From Verrucomicrobiota bacterium (lineage in GTDB: Bacteria; Verrucomicrobiota; Verrucomicrobiia; Limisphaerales; UBA9464): a DNA stretch of 61,666 nt. The notes beneath the pieces are model-generated. The model did no database searches. It worked only from the letters and a program-made list of their open reading frames with translations, and was not told the DNA's origin. The translations under genes were made by a program, and so were the position numbers. The DNA is taken from contig VHCG01000019.1 of the NCBI GenBank assembly GCA_016871805.1, forward strand, positions 1 to 61,666, given 5' to 3'. Shown piece by piece: positions 1 to 8,736 of this stretch (position 1 is its first letter; each line of letters starts with the position of its first letter).

Positions 1-1
1 T

Positions 2-628
2 GTAGCCCTCAGCATCGGGGGGCGGGTCCGTCTCGAGTCCGTCGTCTCCCAGGGGTGCAGTCCGATCGGTTGTCCCTGGACCATCACCCGTGCCGATCGG
101 AACCTGATCTTCACCGTGGGAAACCGTCCGGCCTATGAGGTGTTGCTGGAGACCGTGAACGACCTGCCCAAGGAGGAGCAGGGGAAGGTCCAGGGCAACC
201 TGTTCGTTGGCTTTGCCAGCAACGAGTACCAGGAGGAATTCCACCGGGGCGACTTCCTCGTCCGCAATCTGATCGGGGCCAATCCCGAGAACGGCATGCT
301 GGCGGTCGGGGCTGTGCCCCGGACCGGACAGACGATACAATTCCATCGACGCGATTCCCAGTCGGCGTCCGAGGATCTTGTGGCGGCTCTGTCCGCGGCC
401 CGTGCGCGGATCCAGGATGGGACGGTCTTCGGCGGCGTCCTGGGAGTCTGCAATGGCCGTGGCTCGGGTCTGTTCGGACGTCCCAACCACGACGCGGGAC
501 TCATCCAGGAGCAGCTCGGTCCGCTGCCGGTGTCGGGTTTCTTCTGCAATGGAGAACTGGGGCCCGTGGGGCGGAAGAACTTCCTCCATGGCTACACGGC
601 GTCGCTGGGCCTCTTTGTCACCGCGTGA
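2..628 (+). CDS. FIST domain protein, 5'-truncated by the window edge
   Basis: The frame is open from base 2, so the start lies upstream of the window; about 208 residues are visible. They match the C-terminal half of FIST (F-box and intracellular signal transduction) proteins: a segment like SQGCSPIGCPW near the left edge, a FIST_C core, then GVCNGRGSGLFG and a C-terminal FFCNGELGPVG...NFLHGYT block. FIST proteins are cytoplasmic sensory modules thought to bind small ligands such as amino acids; the ligand here is unknown. The TGA stop overlaps the GTG start of trmB, so the two genes are probably co-transcribed and translationally coupled. Confidence 0.85.
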   Translation, partial: VALSIGGRVRLESVVSQGCSPIGCPWTITRADRNLIFTVGNRPAYEVLLETVNDLPKEEQGKVQGNLFVGFASNEYQEEFHRGDFLVRNLIGANPENGMLAVGAVPRTGQTIQFHRRDSQSASEDLVAALSAARARIQDGTVFGGVLGVCNGRGSGLFGRPNHDAGLIQEQLGPLPVSGFFCNGELGPVGRKNFLHGYTASLGLFVTA

Positions 629-1293
629 ACCACGAGTCCCAACCCGCGGAACCGGTGCCGTTGCCGATCGACCCCGGGGTCCGTCTGCCGGCCGACATCC
701 TTTCACGGCTCGACCTTGCGGCGGTTTTCCCTGCCGTGCGTGACGTCGAGGTCGAGCTGGGATCCGGCGACGGTTCGTTCCTGGCGGAATATGCCGCCCT
801 GAATCCGGGACGTGGTTTCCTCGGTGTGGAACGTCTCCTGGGACGCCTCCGGAAGCTGGAGCGCAAGGCCCTTCGTCGGGGCTTGTCCAACCTCAGGGTG
901 CTCCGGCTGGAGGCGGGCTACGTGCTGCGGTGGAAGCTCGCATCCGGAACCGTCTCTGCCCTCCACGTCTATTTTCCGGACCCCTGGCCCAAACGGCGCC
1001 ACTGGAAGCGCCGACTGGTCAATGAGGCCTTCGTGGAGGAGTCCGCACGGATCTTGAGGCTCGGAGGACGAGTCTTCCTGCGCACCGACAACGAGCCCTA
1101 TTTCACGCAGATGCGGGAGGTGTTCGGAAGGAGCGCACGCTTTGTGGAGACGGACTATCCGTCCGAAGTGGCCTCCGTCGTCACCGATTTTGAGCGCGAC
1201 TTCAACTCACGAGGCATCCCGACGCTGCGTGTCGCGTACCAGCGGAGCGATGTTCCCGGGCTTGCCAATGGCAGGGCTGGCGAACCAAGTTGA
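625..1293 (+). CDS. trmB: tRNA (guanine-N7-)-methyltransferase TrmB
   Basis: A 222-residue class I SAM-dependent methyltransferase. The SAM loop ELGSGDG lies at residues 44-50 and the TrmB signature YFPDPWPKRRH at 116-126, followed by the C-terminal TDFERDF segment that holds the TxxE-type motif. The enzyme methylates G46 in the variable loop of tRNAs to m7G, in the cytoplasm. The length is normal. The start is a GTG at 625 overlapping the stop of the FIST gene; no other start fits the N-terminus better. Confidence 0.93.
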   Translation: MNHESQPAEPVPLPIDPGVRLPADILSRLDLAAVFPAVRDVEVELGSGDGSFLAEYAALNPGRGFLGVERLLGRLRKLERKALRRGLSNLRVLRLEAGYVLRWKLASGTVSALHVYFPDPWPKRRHWKRRLVNEAFVEESARILRLGGRVFLRTDNEPYFTQMREVFGRSARFVETDYPSEVASVVTDFERDFNSRGIPTLRVAYQRSDVPGLANGRAGEPS

Positions 1294-1299
1294 TCCGGT

Positions 1300-2820
1300 A
1301 TGGTCCCTGTGTTGAATCACTGCCTTTTGCTCCTGTTGATCACGCTCCAGGGGCCTGCATTGGTGGGACAAGACGCTCCGTCGTCCACATCCAAGCTGAC
1401 GGATCGCCAGGAACGGGTGCTCACAGGTGTGGCGCGGGGGCGTTATGTGGGGCGCTGGCAGGAGCTGACCGACGACCAGTTCGCCGTCATGCAGCGACGA
1501 GCGGATGACTACCGGTCGCGGTTGGTTGACCGGCATCTGCGGGATGGACTGGTGGTAAGCCTCCGCGCGGACGGAGTGACGCCAGGAGGCGTTTCGTCCT
1601 ATGAGGCTCTGGATCTTTCGGCGACCCAGACCGGGTATCTCCTGAGTGTCGAAGCCCTCCGGTTTGCCATGACCCGGGACGCAGGTTCGACGGTGGTGAT
1701 CAGCAATCTTCTTTCGGGGGTGGAACGGCTCCTGTCGTCGGGTCCACGACCCGGGTTTCTTCCCGTGTTCGTGTGTGCCGCCGCCGATCCCGCCTACCGG
1801 GTCGTCTATTCGAAACACGGAGGCGAGGATCCGGATCGACCCGGCTTTGGACGTCTGGCCCGAGAAGGGATGTCGACGAATGGTGTCCCCGTGATCTGGC
1901 TGGGTGGGGCCGACCGGGAGGCCTATGCGGCGCTCAACATGGGGCTTGGCCTCGTCCACAAGCTGGTCCGTGAACCCGTGATCCGGGACCGGGTCGCCCG
2001 ATCGGTGGGTCTCATGCTGGAACGGCTTCGGGAGGATGGCTGGCGGATCCAGGATGGGTTTGGCCGGACGAATTTCGTCACCCCCCTGCTCAAGACGGCT
2101 CTTCTCTGCACCGGGGCGAACACAGAGCCGAGGATCTACCTCGTGCCCTTCCGCGCGATGGCGGCCGGGCTGCTGGAATTGCCATCTCCGTCCATGACAC
2201 GGTACGGCTGGTATGCCGGCAATGTGTCGGTCTTCGCCAATTTGTTCCTCCTGGCCCGGCTCGACCCTGAATCGTCCCGGGTTGAGCTCTACCGAAGGCG
2301 ACTTACCCAGATCTGGGACGAGGCAGAGCCCGACCTTAACCCGCTCCTGGCCGCCCTCTACATGGATGCCTTCGAGCGGCGTCCCAACAACTCAGGTGCG
2401 ATCACCATCCTCCAAGGTGTTTTGGCCCAGTTCCCGGATCCGCCACGAGTGCCGATTTCGACCTCCGCCACGAATGATCCCCCCGCCAAGCTGATGGCCA
2501 ACGGGAGGGAATGGGCTCGGCATGCCCAATTGCTGGATCGTCGTCCCGTCGCTCCGTTCCAGTGGTTTGAATCCCCGTATCAACTGGGGTCTGGGAAGGG
2601 CTCAGATCGCACGTTCGTGGAACACCCGGGCGTGGACTATCTGCTCGCCTATTGGCTCGCCAAAGATGCGGGTCTTCTGACGAGCGTCAGCTCAACGGAG
2701 GATTCCGGAGCACCGTCGAAAGACGCGGGCTCGAGACCGCAGCAGAAGCCGGCCTCGCGATCCACCGGCGGATCGGGTCGGACCAATGCGCCCGCCAAGG
2801 GTGTTGGAGCGGAGCGCTGA
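1300..2820 (+). CDS. secreted protein of unknown function
   Basis: 506 residues. An N-terminal hydrophobic stretch (about residues 5-22, ending near ALVGQDA) looks like a type I signal peptide. The body is largely helical and has no motif I recognise; two aromatic/glycine-rich segments (GWYAGNVSVFANLFLLARLD and WFESPYQLGSGKGSDRTF) suggest a folded extracytoplasmic domain, possibly an alpha/alpha toroid, but this is a guess. The last 45 or so residues are Ser/Gly/Lys-rich and probably disordered. It lies 6 bp after trmB on the same strand and may be in its operon. Confidence 0.7.
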   Translation: MVPVLNHCLLLLLITLQGPALVGQDAPSSTSKLTDRQERVLTGVARGRYVGRWQELTDDQFAVMQRRADDYRSRLVDRHLRDGLVVSLRADGVTPGGVSSYEALDLSATQTGYLLSVEALRFAMTRDAGSTVVISNLLSGVERLLSSGPRPGFLPVFVCAAADPAYRVVYSKHGGEDPDRPGFGRLAREGMSTNGVPVIWLGGADREAYAALNMGLGLVHKLVREPVIRDRVARSVGLMLERLREDGWRIQDGFGRTNFVTPLLKTALLCTGANTEPRIYLVPFRAMAAGLLELPSPSMTRYGWYAGNVSVFANLFLLARLDPESSRVELYRRRLTQIWDEAEPDLNPLLAALYMDAFERRPNNSGAITILQGVLAQFPDPPRVPISTSATNDPPAKLMANGREWARHAQLLDRRPVAPFQWFESPYQLGSGKGSDRTFVEHPGVDYLLAYWLAKDAGLLTSVSSTEDSGAPSKDAGSRPQQKPASRSTGGSGRTNAPAKGVGAER

Positions 2821-2854
2821 TCCCGGAGGCTTTTTAAGCTCCGTGATCCTAGGT

Positions 2855-3301
2855 TCAGGGTCGGGACTGGGGCTGAGGATTCCCGGGACCTTGGTTGGTG
2901 GTTCCTTCGGTCGATGGTCCCCTCTGGCGGGAGCGTCGCTGCTCGCGCTCTCGTTCCTTCGCCTCGAAGACAATCCGCTGCTCTGGAGTGAGGATTCCGG
3001 CGATCCTATCGCGGTGGCGCGACATGGAGGCGCCGATTTGCCGATGGTGTTCCTGGTTGAGAGAATTCAGCTCCTCCATGTGGCGGTCGATGAGCGGAGC
3101 CAGCTTCGCAACCTGTTCGGAGGAGAGTCCCAGATCCGCGGTGATCTTAGCCTGGATCTTCTCCCGCATCTTGGACCGGTCGGGCCACCGGGCGACGGAG
3201 CGTTTTCCCAAGCTGTAGCCACCGATCGCCCCGGCCGCCGTGCTGAACACAAAGATGGCCATCAGGTAGGCGATGAGCTGTCGTGGAGTGATCCGGTTCA
3301 T
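2855..3301 (-). CDS. membrane-anchored CpxP/Spy-like (LTxxQ) protein
   Basis: 148 residues. Residues 9-30 form a single signal or anchor helix, followed by a charged helical domain with an LTPEQR motif (LTxxQ type) and a Gln/Pro/Gly-rich tail. This architecture is that of the periplasmic heavy-metal-resistance/CpxP/Spy family, often encoded beside ECF sigma factors as stress chaperones or sensors. Its ATG overlaps the stop of the upstream membrane gene as ATGA (3298-3301), so it is the third gene of a sigma factor / putative anti-sigma / periplasmic sensor operon. Function is inferred from family and context only. Confidence 0.7.
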   Translation of the reverse strand: MNRITPRQLIAYLMAIFVFSTAAGAIGGYSLGKRSVARWPDRSKMREKIQAKITADLGLSSEQVAKLAPLIDRHMEELNSLNQEHHRQIGASMSRHRDRIAGILTPEQRIVFEAKEREREQRRSRQRGPSTEGTTNQGPGNPQPQSRP

Positions 3302-3594
3302 GGGGAGACAGCCACGTAAAGTGTGGCGTTGGCCACCGCGTACTCATCGTCCTCGGGATCCGGACGCAGATGGGACCAGGTGACGGCGAGTGTCAGCGCC
3401 AAGGCCACCGCAGCTCCGGCCAATCCGGTCTGGAGCCAGAGTCCAATCCAGCCTGATCCCTCCGACCGGCTGGATCTCCAGGCGGCCAGCACCCGGGCCT
3501 CGGCCGGGAATGGGAGCGTGGACAGGGTCGCCTCGCGAGGTGACTGGGCAGCCGCCCGGAGCAGGCGATCCAGGGGTGTGTTTCCGTCGTTCAT
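3298..3594 (-). CDS. putative anti-sigma factor, single-pass membrane protein
   Basis: 98 residues from the ATG at 3594, which overlaps the TGA of the sigma factor gene (ATGA, 3591-3594). A longer frame reaches 3684, but it runs antiparallel through the sigma region-4 code and lacks that coupling. The N-terminal 50 residues are hydrophilic; a transmembrane helix follows (around TGLAGAAVALALTLAVTWS) and then a short extracytoplasmic tail. No zinc-binding anti-sigma HxxxCxxC motif is seen. The anti-sigma role is inferred from size, topology and position directly after an ECF sigma gene. Confidence 0.6.
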   Translation of the reverse strand: MNDGNTPLDRLLRAAAQSPREATLSTLPFPAEARVLAAWRSSRSEGSGWIGLWLQTGLAGAAVALALTLAVTWSHLRPDPEDDEYAVANATLYVAVSP

Positions 3595-4199
3595 AGGCGT
3601 TTCTCCTTCAGCAGTTGATCCAGGTGCTTTTTCATCCTTTGACGCGCCCTGAAGGCCCGGACCTTCACCAGAGGGATGCTCCACCCGGTGACATCACGGA
3701 TCTCCTCGACGCTGCGGCCTTCGAGATGGAGCAGGGTGATAACGAGACGGTCCTCGGGTTTCAATCCCGAGAGCAGCTGGGAGGTCAGGTCCCTGGCGGC
3801 GATCCCCTGCTGCGGATCGAGATCCGAGGACTCGGTTGCCAGGTGGTCCAGAACCGCCGCGTGCTCCTCCGAGAGGTCGGCATGGCGGAGTTCGGGACGG
3901 TTTCGTTCCTTCGCTAGGGCATGGCGGCAGGTGTTGACCGCGATGCGGGCCACCCAGTGCTCTAGCGGGACAACGCCCCGGAATTGGTCGAGATGCGTGA
4001 ACACCTTCGTGAGAACGGTTTGTACGAGATCCTCTTCGTCGGTCCGACGCGGCAGGTTGGCCCGGACGATCCGCCCTACCGCAGGGGTCAGACGCAGGAC
4101 CAAGGCACGGGCCGCAGCCTCGTCACCCACCCGGATCCGGGCGACGAGTTCCGTCACCGGCGTCTCCGAGTCGTCCATACGCATCGATTCTACCGACAT
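3591..4199 (-). CDS. ECF-type RNA polymerase sigma-70 factor
   Basis: About 202 residues. Region 2 is clear (EEDLVQTVLTKVFTHLDQF, then LEHWVARIAVNTCRHALAKE), and region 4 carries a helix-turn-helix (LKPEDRLVITLLHLEG, then EEIRDVTGWSIPLVKVRAFR). It directs RNA polymerase to a small regulon, probably an envelope or metal stress response given its two coupled membrane-protein partners. The start is uncertain: ATG codons at 4199, 4184 and 4178 are possible. The longest frame starts with GTG at 4310 but would overlap the prepilin-like gene by 52 bp. No strong Shine-Dalgarno decides between them. Confidence 0.88.
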   Translation of the reverse strand: MSVESMRMDDSETPVTELVARIRVGDEAAARALVLRLTPAVGRIVRANLPRRTDEEDLVQTVLTKVFTHLDQFRGVVPLEHWVARIAVNTCRHALAKERNRPELRHADLSEEHAAVLDHLATESSDLDPQQGIAARDLTSQLLSGLKPEDRLVITLLHLEGRSVEEIRDVTGWSIPLVKVRAFRARQRMKKHLDQLLKEKRL

Positions 4200-4258
4200 C
4201 CCATCAGACCCGGAGCCTGGATTCCGGTTACGGATGTCCCAAGAAACATCGTCGGGTC

Positions 4259-5089
4259 CTATCGTGTTGGGACCCGGCATGGATCGCGGTAGAATTTCTC
4301 GAAGCTCCACTTTCCAGAGGGGGTCTTCGGTCCCATGAGGATGTTCGATTTCGCATTCTCCACGTGTCCGTCGCAGAAGGAGATCGTTTCCCGCTTGAGG
4401 TGACGATACTGCAGGATGAAGAGATCCTCGTAGGCGAACAGCATGGATCCCCAGCCTTCCCCTGGGTTCGAGACCCCACCGAAGGCATAGGTCGCGTTCT
4501 GGTCCCGGATCTCCGTCAGTGAGATCACGCCGGTCGGGTTTGCGAGGGTCTCGGGTTTGACCGAGAAGCCCAGGGCCATCACCCCGGTCTGACGCGGATT
4601 CTTCTCGGCCTGCTGGCCATTCTCAATGTTGGCGTTGGCCCAGTAGTGCCGTCGGCCGAGTTTGTGGCTGGCACAGAGGAGAAGATTGGTGATGCCACCG
4701 AAGGGCACGATCTGTTCGTCCCAGGTCAGATAGCCTTTCGGAACCCGTGTGCTGGCCATCGAACCGCAAGGCAGAAAGGCAGAGTGATCCCCGGCATAGA
4801 GCAGGCAGGACAGCATTAGCTGTCGGTTGTTGTTGAAGCACCGGGTCTTTTTTGCCTGCTCCTTGGCGTTGGCCAAGGCGGGAAGGAGGATGCCAGCGAG
4901 GATTGCTATAATCGCGATCACCACGAGCAGTTCAATCAACGTAAAAGCCCTTGAAACGCCCGGTTGGCTGCCCGAAACACCCAGACCGGGGAATGGACGA
5001 GATCCCGGGTCTCGGCTGGAAGATCCAGCCGGACAGTCTCCGGAAGGAACATCCGGGAGCGGGCCCGCGGCTGGGGGAAACGAACTCAT
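4259..5089 (-). CDS. type II secretion/pilin-like protein with prepilin N-terminus
   Basis: 276 residues from ATG 5089 (a TTG at 5167 would add 26 residues). A prepilin cleavage/methylation motif, [12 protein letters not shown], lies at residues 46-57 after an unusually long leader, with Glu at mature position 5. The residue before the cleavage site is Ala rather than the usual Gly. Near the C-terminus is [14 protein letters not shown], the H-x9-DG motif typical of the large pseudopilin-like families of Planctomycetes and Verrucomicrobia. Such proteins are thought to be exported through a type II/IV pilus-like system; their individual roles are mostly unknown. Confidence 0.88.
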   Translation of the reverse strand: MSSFPPAAGPLPDVPSGDCPAGSSSRDPGSRPFPGLGVSGSQPGVSRAFTLIELLVVIAIIAILAGILLPALANAKEQAKKTRCFNNNRQLMLSCLLYAGDHSAFLPCGSMASTRVPKGYLTWDEQIVPFGGITNLLLCASHKLGRRHYWANANIENGQQAEKNPRQTGVMALGFSVKPETLANPTGVISLTEIRDQNATYAFGGVSNPGEGWGSMLFAYEDLFILQYRHLKRETISFCDGHVENAKSNILMGPKTPSGKWSFEKFYRDPCRVPTR

Positions 5090-5211
5090 GGGAACCCCGT
5101 GAGTCGAAGCCAATGCGAAGGGGTGGTCAAGGAGTGGCTTGCCGAGGGTCCCCTGCCGATCCGGCAAAGAACTGATTTTCTGGGACTTTTGGGACCCATC
5201 CCGGGTGTTTT

Positions 5212-5258
5212 CGGTGCGTGAAGAGAATTGGGGCCCGTGGGAGCCCGAAGACGCACCG
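5212..5258. other. inverted repeat between glutathione peroxidase and prepilin genes
   Basis: Arms cggtgcgt (5212-5219) and acgcaccg (5251-5258) are perfectly complementary, with a nested gggc/gccc pairing in the loop. It sits 18 bp after the peroxidase stop on the minus strand and could act as a transcription end or processing hairpin, but no U-tract follows. Confidence 0.3.
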
Positions 5259-5275
5259 GTCGTGTGCGCTGCCGC

Positions 5276-5821
5276 CTAGTTTCGGGCGAGCGCTGCTTCG
5301 ATTGCCTGGGTCAGCTCACCGGAGTCCGGAGCCACACCCGAGTCGAAACGCTTCAGAACGGAGCCGTCACGCCCGATCAGGAATTTCCCAAAGTTCCACT
5401 TCACGTCCCCTGGGAAGCTGGCCTTGGGTCCTGTCAGCGCAGCGTAAAGCGGGTGCTGCTCGGAGCCCTTCACGTGGATCTTCTCGAGAAGAGGAAAGGT
5501 AACCTGGTACTTGCTGGAGCAGAACTCCTTGATGTCGCTGGCGGAGCCCGGCTCCTGGGCGCCGAAGTCGTTGCAAGGTGCCCCAACAACGACCAGGCCC
5601 TTGTCCTTGAACTTCCGGAACAGCGCTTCGAGACCCTTGTACTGGGGGGTGTAGCCGCACTGGGAAGCGACGTTGACCAACAGAACGACCTTTCCATCGA
5701 ACGTCTTCAGAGAGGTGTCCTTTCCATCGATGTCGCGGATCGGAATCGACTGGAGGTTGCTGGCGGCGAGGAGAGTGCTCACGGAGGCGATCAGGGCGAG
5801 GAGTCGAGGGAAGGATCTCAT
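5276..5821 (-). CDS. glutathione peroxidase-family thiol peroxidase, exported
   Basis: 181 residues with an N-terminal signal-like stretch (about 1-20). The catalytic tetrad can be read: Cys55 in NVASQCGYTP, Gln89 in NDFGAQEPG, Trp142 and Asn143 in KWNFGKFLIG. The peroxidatic residue is cysteine (codon TGC), not selenocysteine. The family reduces hydroperoxides; bacterial Cys forms usually take electrons from thioredoxin rather than glutathione. The conserved NQFG segment reads NDFG here, but the tetrad Gln is kept. Extracytoplasmic location is inferred from the leader. Confidence 0.92.
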   Translation of the reverse strand: MRSFPRLLALIASVSTLLAASNLQSIPIRDIDGKDTSLKTFDGKVVLLVNVASQCGYTPQYKGLEALFRKFKDKGLVVVGAPCNDFGAQEPGSASDIKEFCSSKYQVTFPLLEKIHVKGSEQHPLYAALTGPKASFPGDVKWNFGKFLIGRDGSVLKRFDSGVAPDSGELTQAIEAALARN

Positions 5822-5867
5822 GGCATCACGATGGGGCGGAGTCGTGTCGTGTCAAACGGGGCCCTGC

Positions 5868-6704
5868 TCACTGGCTCACCCGCATTCCCTGCTTGGACCA
5901 GTCTGCGAGGAGGGCCTTGCTCTTCGTGCCGAGGGGATTTCCCTTCAGGTAGAGCTGCAGATAGGGCGCGAACGACCGAGGTCCTGCGAGGTCCTTTGAA
6001 ACCCATCCCGACCAGCCTGAGAGATCCTTCACGCGGTTCCTTTCAAGAAAGATGAACGTCGGGGAGCGAAGGCCCGCGAGCGGTAGGACATCGCTGATGC
6101 GATTGCCCGAGAGGGAGATCCCGGAGAGGGATCGGAGGTTCTGGAGACCGTCGAGGGAGCGGATCCCATTGCCTTCCGCGTACAGGGTCACAAGACGGGG
6201 CAGGGCGGTTAGAGGCGCAATGGAGGCCACCTTGTTGTGGCCGACGTAGACTGACGCAAGATTGGTGGCCCTTGCCAGAGGGACCAGATCCTTGATCCCG
6301 TTGTGGGAAAGCTCGATGTACTGCAACGCCGGCAGGGTGCCCAGCGGGGTGATCTCGGACACCTTGTTGCTGGTCAGGATCACCTGCTGAAGCTGTCGGA
6401 GACCGGATAGGGCCTTCAGGTCCTTGATCTTGTTGCCAGCCAGTTCCAGAGCCGCCAGCGCCTTGCAGTGCTCGAGGCCGGTCAGGTCCGTGATGCCACG
6501 GAAATTACCGATCACCGTGGAGACATTGGCCACGTCGGCCGCAGTGAGCGGCGAGTTGGTATAGCGCTTGGCGAAGACCTGCTGACGTACCGCAGCCTCC
6601 AGATTCTTGTCGGGGAAGATCGGAACCTCGTTGGTTGCTTGGGCCTGGCTGTTGATCAGGAAAATGGGGAGGAGGAGAAGACAGCAAATGAGACGTGCAA
6701 CCAT
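5868..6704 (-). CDS. secreted leucine-rich-repeat protein
   Basis: 278 residues from the ATG at 6704, which is preceded by a good Shine-Dalgarno (AGGAAGG); an upstream in-frame start at 6833 lacks one. Signal peptide around residues 2-22. From about residue 60 there are seven or eight 20-23-residue repeats of the LxxLxxLxLxxNxI type (for example LAALELAGNKIKDLKALSGL), the internalin/SDS22-like class. Such solenoids bind proteins; the partner is unknown. A non-repeat cap follows at the C-terminus. Confidence 0.85.
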   Translation of the reverse strand: MVARLICCLLLLPIFLINSQAQATNEVPIFPDKNLEAAVRQQVFAKRYTNSPLTAADVANVSTVIGNFRGITDLTGLEHCKALAALELAGNKIKDLKALSGLRQLQQVILTSNKVSEITPLGTLPALQYIELSHNGIKDLVPLARATNLASVYVGHNKVASIAPLTALPRLVTLYAEGNGIRSLDGLQNLRSLSGISLSGNRISDVLPLAGLRSPTFIFLERNRVKDLSGWSGWVSKDLAGPRSFAPYLQLYLKGNPLGTKSKALLADWSKQGMRVSQ

Positions 6705-6804
6705 GGTCCTTCCTTTGTCGGGAGCCGGCAGAGAGACGTCAAGTGGGTTCCTGAATTCAGGGGATTTATTTTCCCAGCCATCCCGGGGCGGATGACTAGG
6801 GGAC

Positions 6805-7938
6805 TCAGCCCGGGGTCCCCTGACGTGCATCACGGTCCGCTTCGAGGATCTGTTCGAGTGTGGGCTGCTCGATCACCCGGTGCCGGTCCATCACCCGCGT
6901 GACGTGGTCGAAGATGCCAGGGAATGAAAGCGCCCCGCTTACGAACGCCTCGACCGCCACCTCGTTGGCCGCATTGAACACCGCTGGAAGGGTTCCTCCG
7001 ACGTCACCGGCACGACGCGCGAGTCCCAGGGATGGAAAACGGTCGGTATCGGGTTCCTCGAAGGTCAGGGTTCCCAGACGCGCCAACTGGGTCTGCACTC
7101 GGTCGCTCGAGCGACGCTCCGGGTAGCAGAGCGCATACTGGATCGGGAGGCACATATCGGGGGTCGAGAGCTGGGCGATCATCGACCCGTCAACGTACTC
7201 CACGAGGGAATGCACGATGCTCTGGGGGTGGACCACCACGTCGACCCGTCCCATCTCGATGTCGAAAAGCCACCGCGCTTCGATCATTTCGAGCCCTTTG
7301 TTGAACAGCGTCGCGGAATCGATCGTAATCTTGCGTCCCATCACCCAAGAAGGGTGCTTTAGCGCCATTGCGACACTGATCCCTGGGAATTCCGATTTTG
7401 GGGTCGTTCGGAAGGGACCACCTGAGGCCGTCAGGATGAGGCGTCGCACGGATCCAGTGGGTTTCCCGTCGAGGCACTGGAAGATGGCGGAGTGCTCACT
7501 GTCGACGGCCAGAACACGAACACCATGCCGTCGGGCCTCCGTCATGACGATCTGCCCCGCCATGACGAGGATCTCCTTCGAGGCGACCGCAATATCCTTG
7601 CCGGCTCTGATCGCCGCCAAGGCTGGCGCAAGCCCCGCCGTGCCCACGATCGCGATCAGGACAATGTCGGCAGAGGGCAGCGTGGCGAGTTTGAGGAGAC
7701 CCTCAGGCCCTGATCGGACGGCAATACCTGGTAGCCGGCTGGCCAGGGCCTGTGCCGCTCCTGGATCCTGAAGGGATACCGCCTCGGGGTGATGTCGCAG
7801 CGCCTGTTCGCAAAGCAGATCACTGTTGTTGCCGGCCGCGAGCCCGACCAGTCGCAGCTCTTCTGGCATGTCCTCGACGACCTTGAGGGTGCTGGTGCCA
7901 ATGGACCCGGTGCTTCCGAGCAAAACGACATTCTTCAT
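6805..7938 (-). CDS. dxr: 1-deoxy-D-xylulose 5-phosphate reductoisomerase
   Basis: 377 residues from ATG 7938, which starts MKNVVLLGSTGSIG, the NADPH-binding loop; the frame upstream of this ATG is not conserved-looking. Other landmarks are ASKEILVMAG, the metal-binding VDSEHSAIFQ, TASGGPF and HPSWVMGRKITIDSATLFNK. The enzyme makes 2-C-methyl-D-erythritol 4-phosphate, the first committed step of the MEP isoprenoid pathway. Length is slightly short for the family but all motifs are present. It is followed after 100 bp by the LRR gene. Confidence 0.96.
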   Translation of the reverse strand: MKNVVLLGSTGSIGTSTLKVVEDMPEELRLVGLAAGNNSDLLCEQALRHHPEAVSLQDPGAAQALASRLPGIAVRSGPEGLLKLATLPSADIVLIAIVGTAGLAPALAAIRAGKDIAVASKEILVMAGQIVMTEARRHGVRVLAVDSEHSAIFQCLDGKPTGSVRRLILTASGGPFRTTPKSEFPGISVAMALKHPSWVMGRKITIDSATLFNKGLEMIEARWLFDIEMGRVDVVVHPQSIVHSLVEYVDGSMIAQLSTPDMCLPIQYALCYPERRSSDRVQTQLARLGTLTFEEPDTDRFPSLGLARRAGDVGGTLPAVFNAANEVAVEAFVSGALSFPGIFDHVTRVMDRHRVIEQPTLEQILEADRDARQGTPG

Positions 7939-8085
7939 GCGATACGGATGACAGGGAGACCTTGCCCCGGATCCTAAAGGCCAGGAAAGACGGAATGAGT
8001 CACATGAGTCGGATAATCCAATTTTTGGGCGCAGAACCTTCATCGTGTGGGTGACGGGCGGGATGGTTCTGTGCAAGATCCACCC

Positions 8086-8523
8086 ATGAATGGACTCTGG
8101 AAAACCGCGGTTTCTGTGGGAGTCATGGTCGCCTGCTCCGTCGGATGGGGCTGCGGTTCGCCAGCACGCGACTCGGTGTCCTGGAGGGACAAAGAACTCA
8201 GGGTGGTGCGAATCGTCTCCAGCAAGGTCCCAGTGCCTATTCCAGAGGGAGTCCGGATCACTTTTCTATGGGCTGCCGATGGACAAGTTTCCGGAAAGGC
8301 GCCAATCAACCGGTATTTCGGTACCCTCGATCAACCCAAGTCGGGACAGCTCCACTGGAAGGGCGGAGTGGCATCAACCCGGATGGGTGGGGATCCTAGG
8401 TTGATGGCCCTCGAGGCCACCTACCTGAAGGTTCTCGGATCGGTCTCTAGGTCAACCAGTCGGGAGGCGGCGCTGCTTCTGGTCTCACCGGACGGACAGT
8501 CCGTCGTTGAATTCGTTCCATGA
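8086..8523 (+). CDS. META/HslJ-domain envelope protein
   Basis: 145 residues from ATG 8086. A hydrophobic leader ends at GWGCGS, an imperfect lipobox, so it may be a lipoprotein. The body resembles META (DUF306/HslJ) domains: GKAPINRYFGTLDQP followed by STRMGGDPRLMALEATYLK, matching the family pattern of N-R-[YF]-x-G, T-[RK]-M-x-G and a Glu-rich helix. Function of META domains is unclear; HslJ is linked to novobiocin resistance. It is divergent from dxr with a 147-bp promoter region between. Confidence 0.7.
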   Translation: MNGLWKTAVSVGVMVACSVGWGCGSPARDSVSWRDKELRVVRIVSSKVPVPIPEGVRITFLWAADGQVSGKAPINRYFGTLDQPKSGQLHWKGGVASTRMGGDPRLMALEATYLKVLGSVSRSTSREAALLLVSPDGQSVVEFVP

Positions 8524-8590
8524 GCCTTGATGGAAGACGTTTCGCCACTGGAATGCCCGCTGCCGGCATGGCAGACTTATGGTCGATGCC

Positions 8591-8615
8591 CATTCTAATA
8601 CCCATTTTAATACCC
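8591..8615 (+). repeat. 12-bp tandem direct repeat upstream of the broken sigma gene
   Basis: Two near-identical units, attctaataccc (8592-8603) and attttaataccc (8604-8615), one mismatch apart, in an AT-rich patch 120 bp before the sigma-like gene. Such phased repeats can be operator or promoter elements; nothing further supports a role. Confidence 0.4.
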
Positions 8616-8736
8616 GGCTTGCCTTTTTAAAGCTCCTCAGTTTCAAAGGAAGTGCCGAAGGGCGAGCGCTGCGCCTCGGGGATTGGCTTCGATGATCTTC
8701 TGTAGGAAATTTACCGCAGCCGTCGTTCTCCAAGCT

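Noticed and set aside
5655..5660. Selenocysteine in the glutathione peroxidase
   Set aside because: The active-site codon is TGC (Cys), and no SECIS-like need arises.
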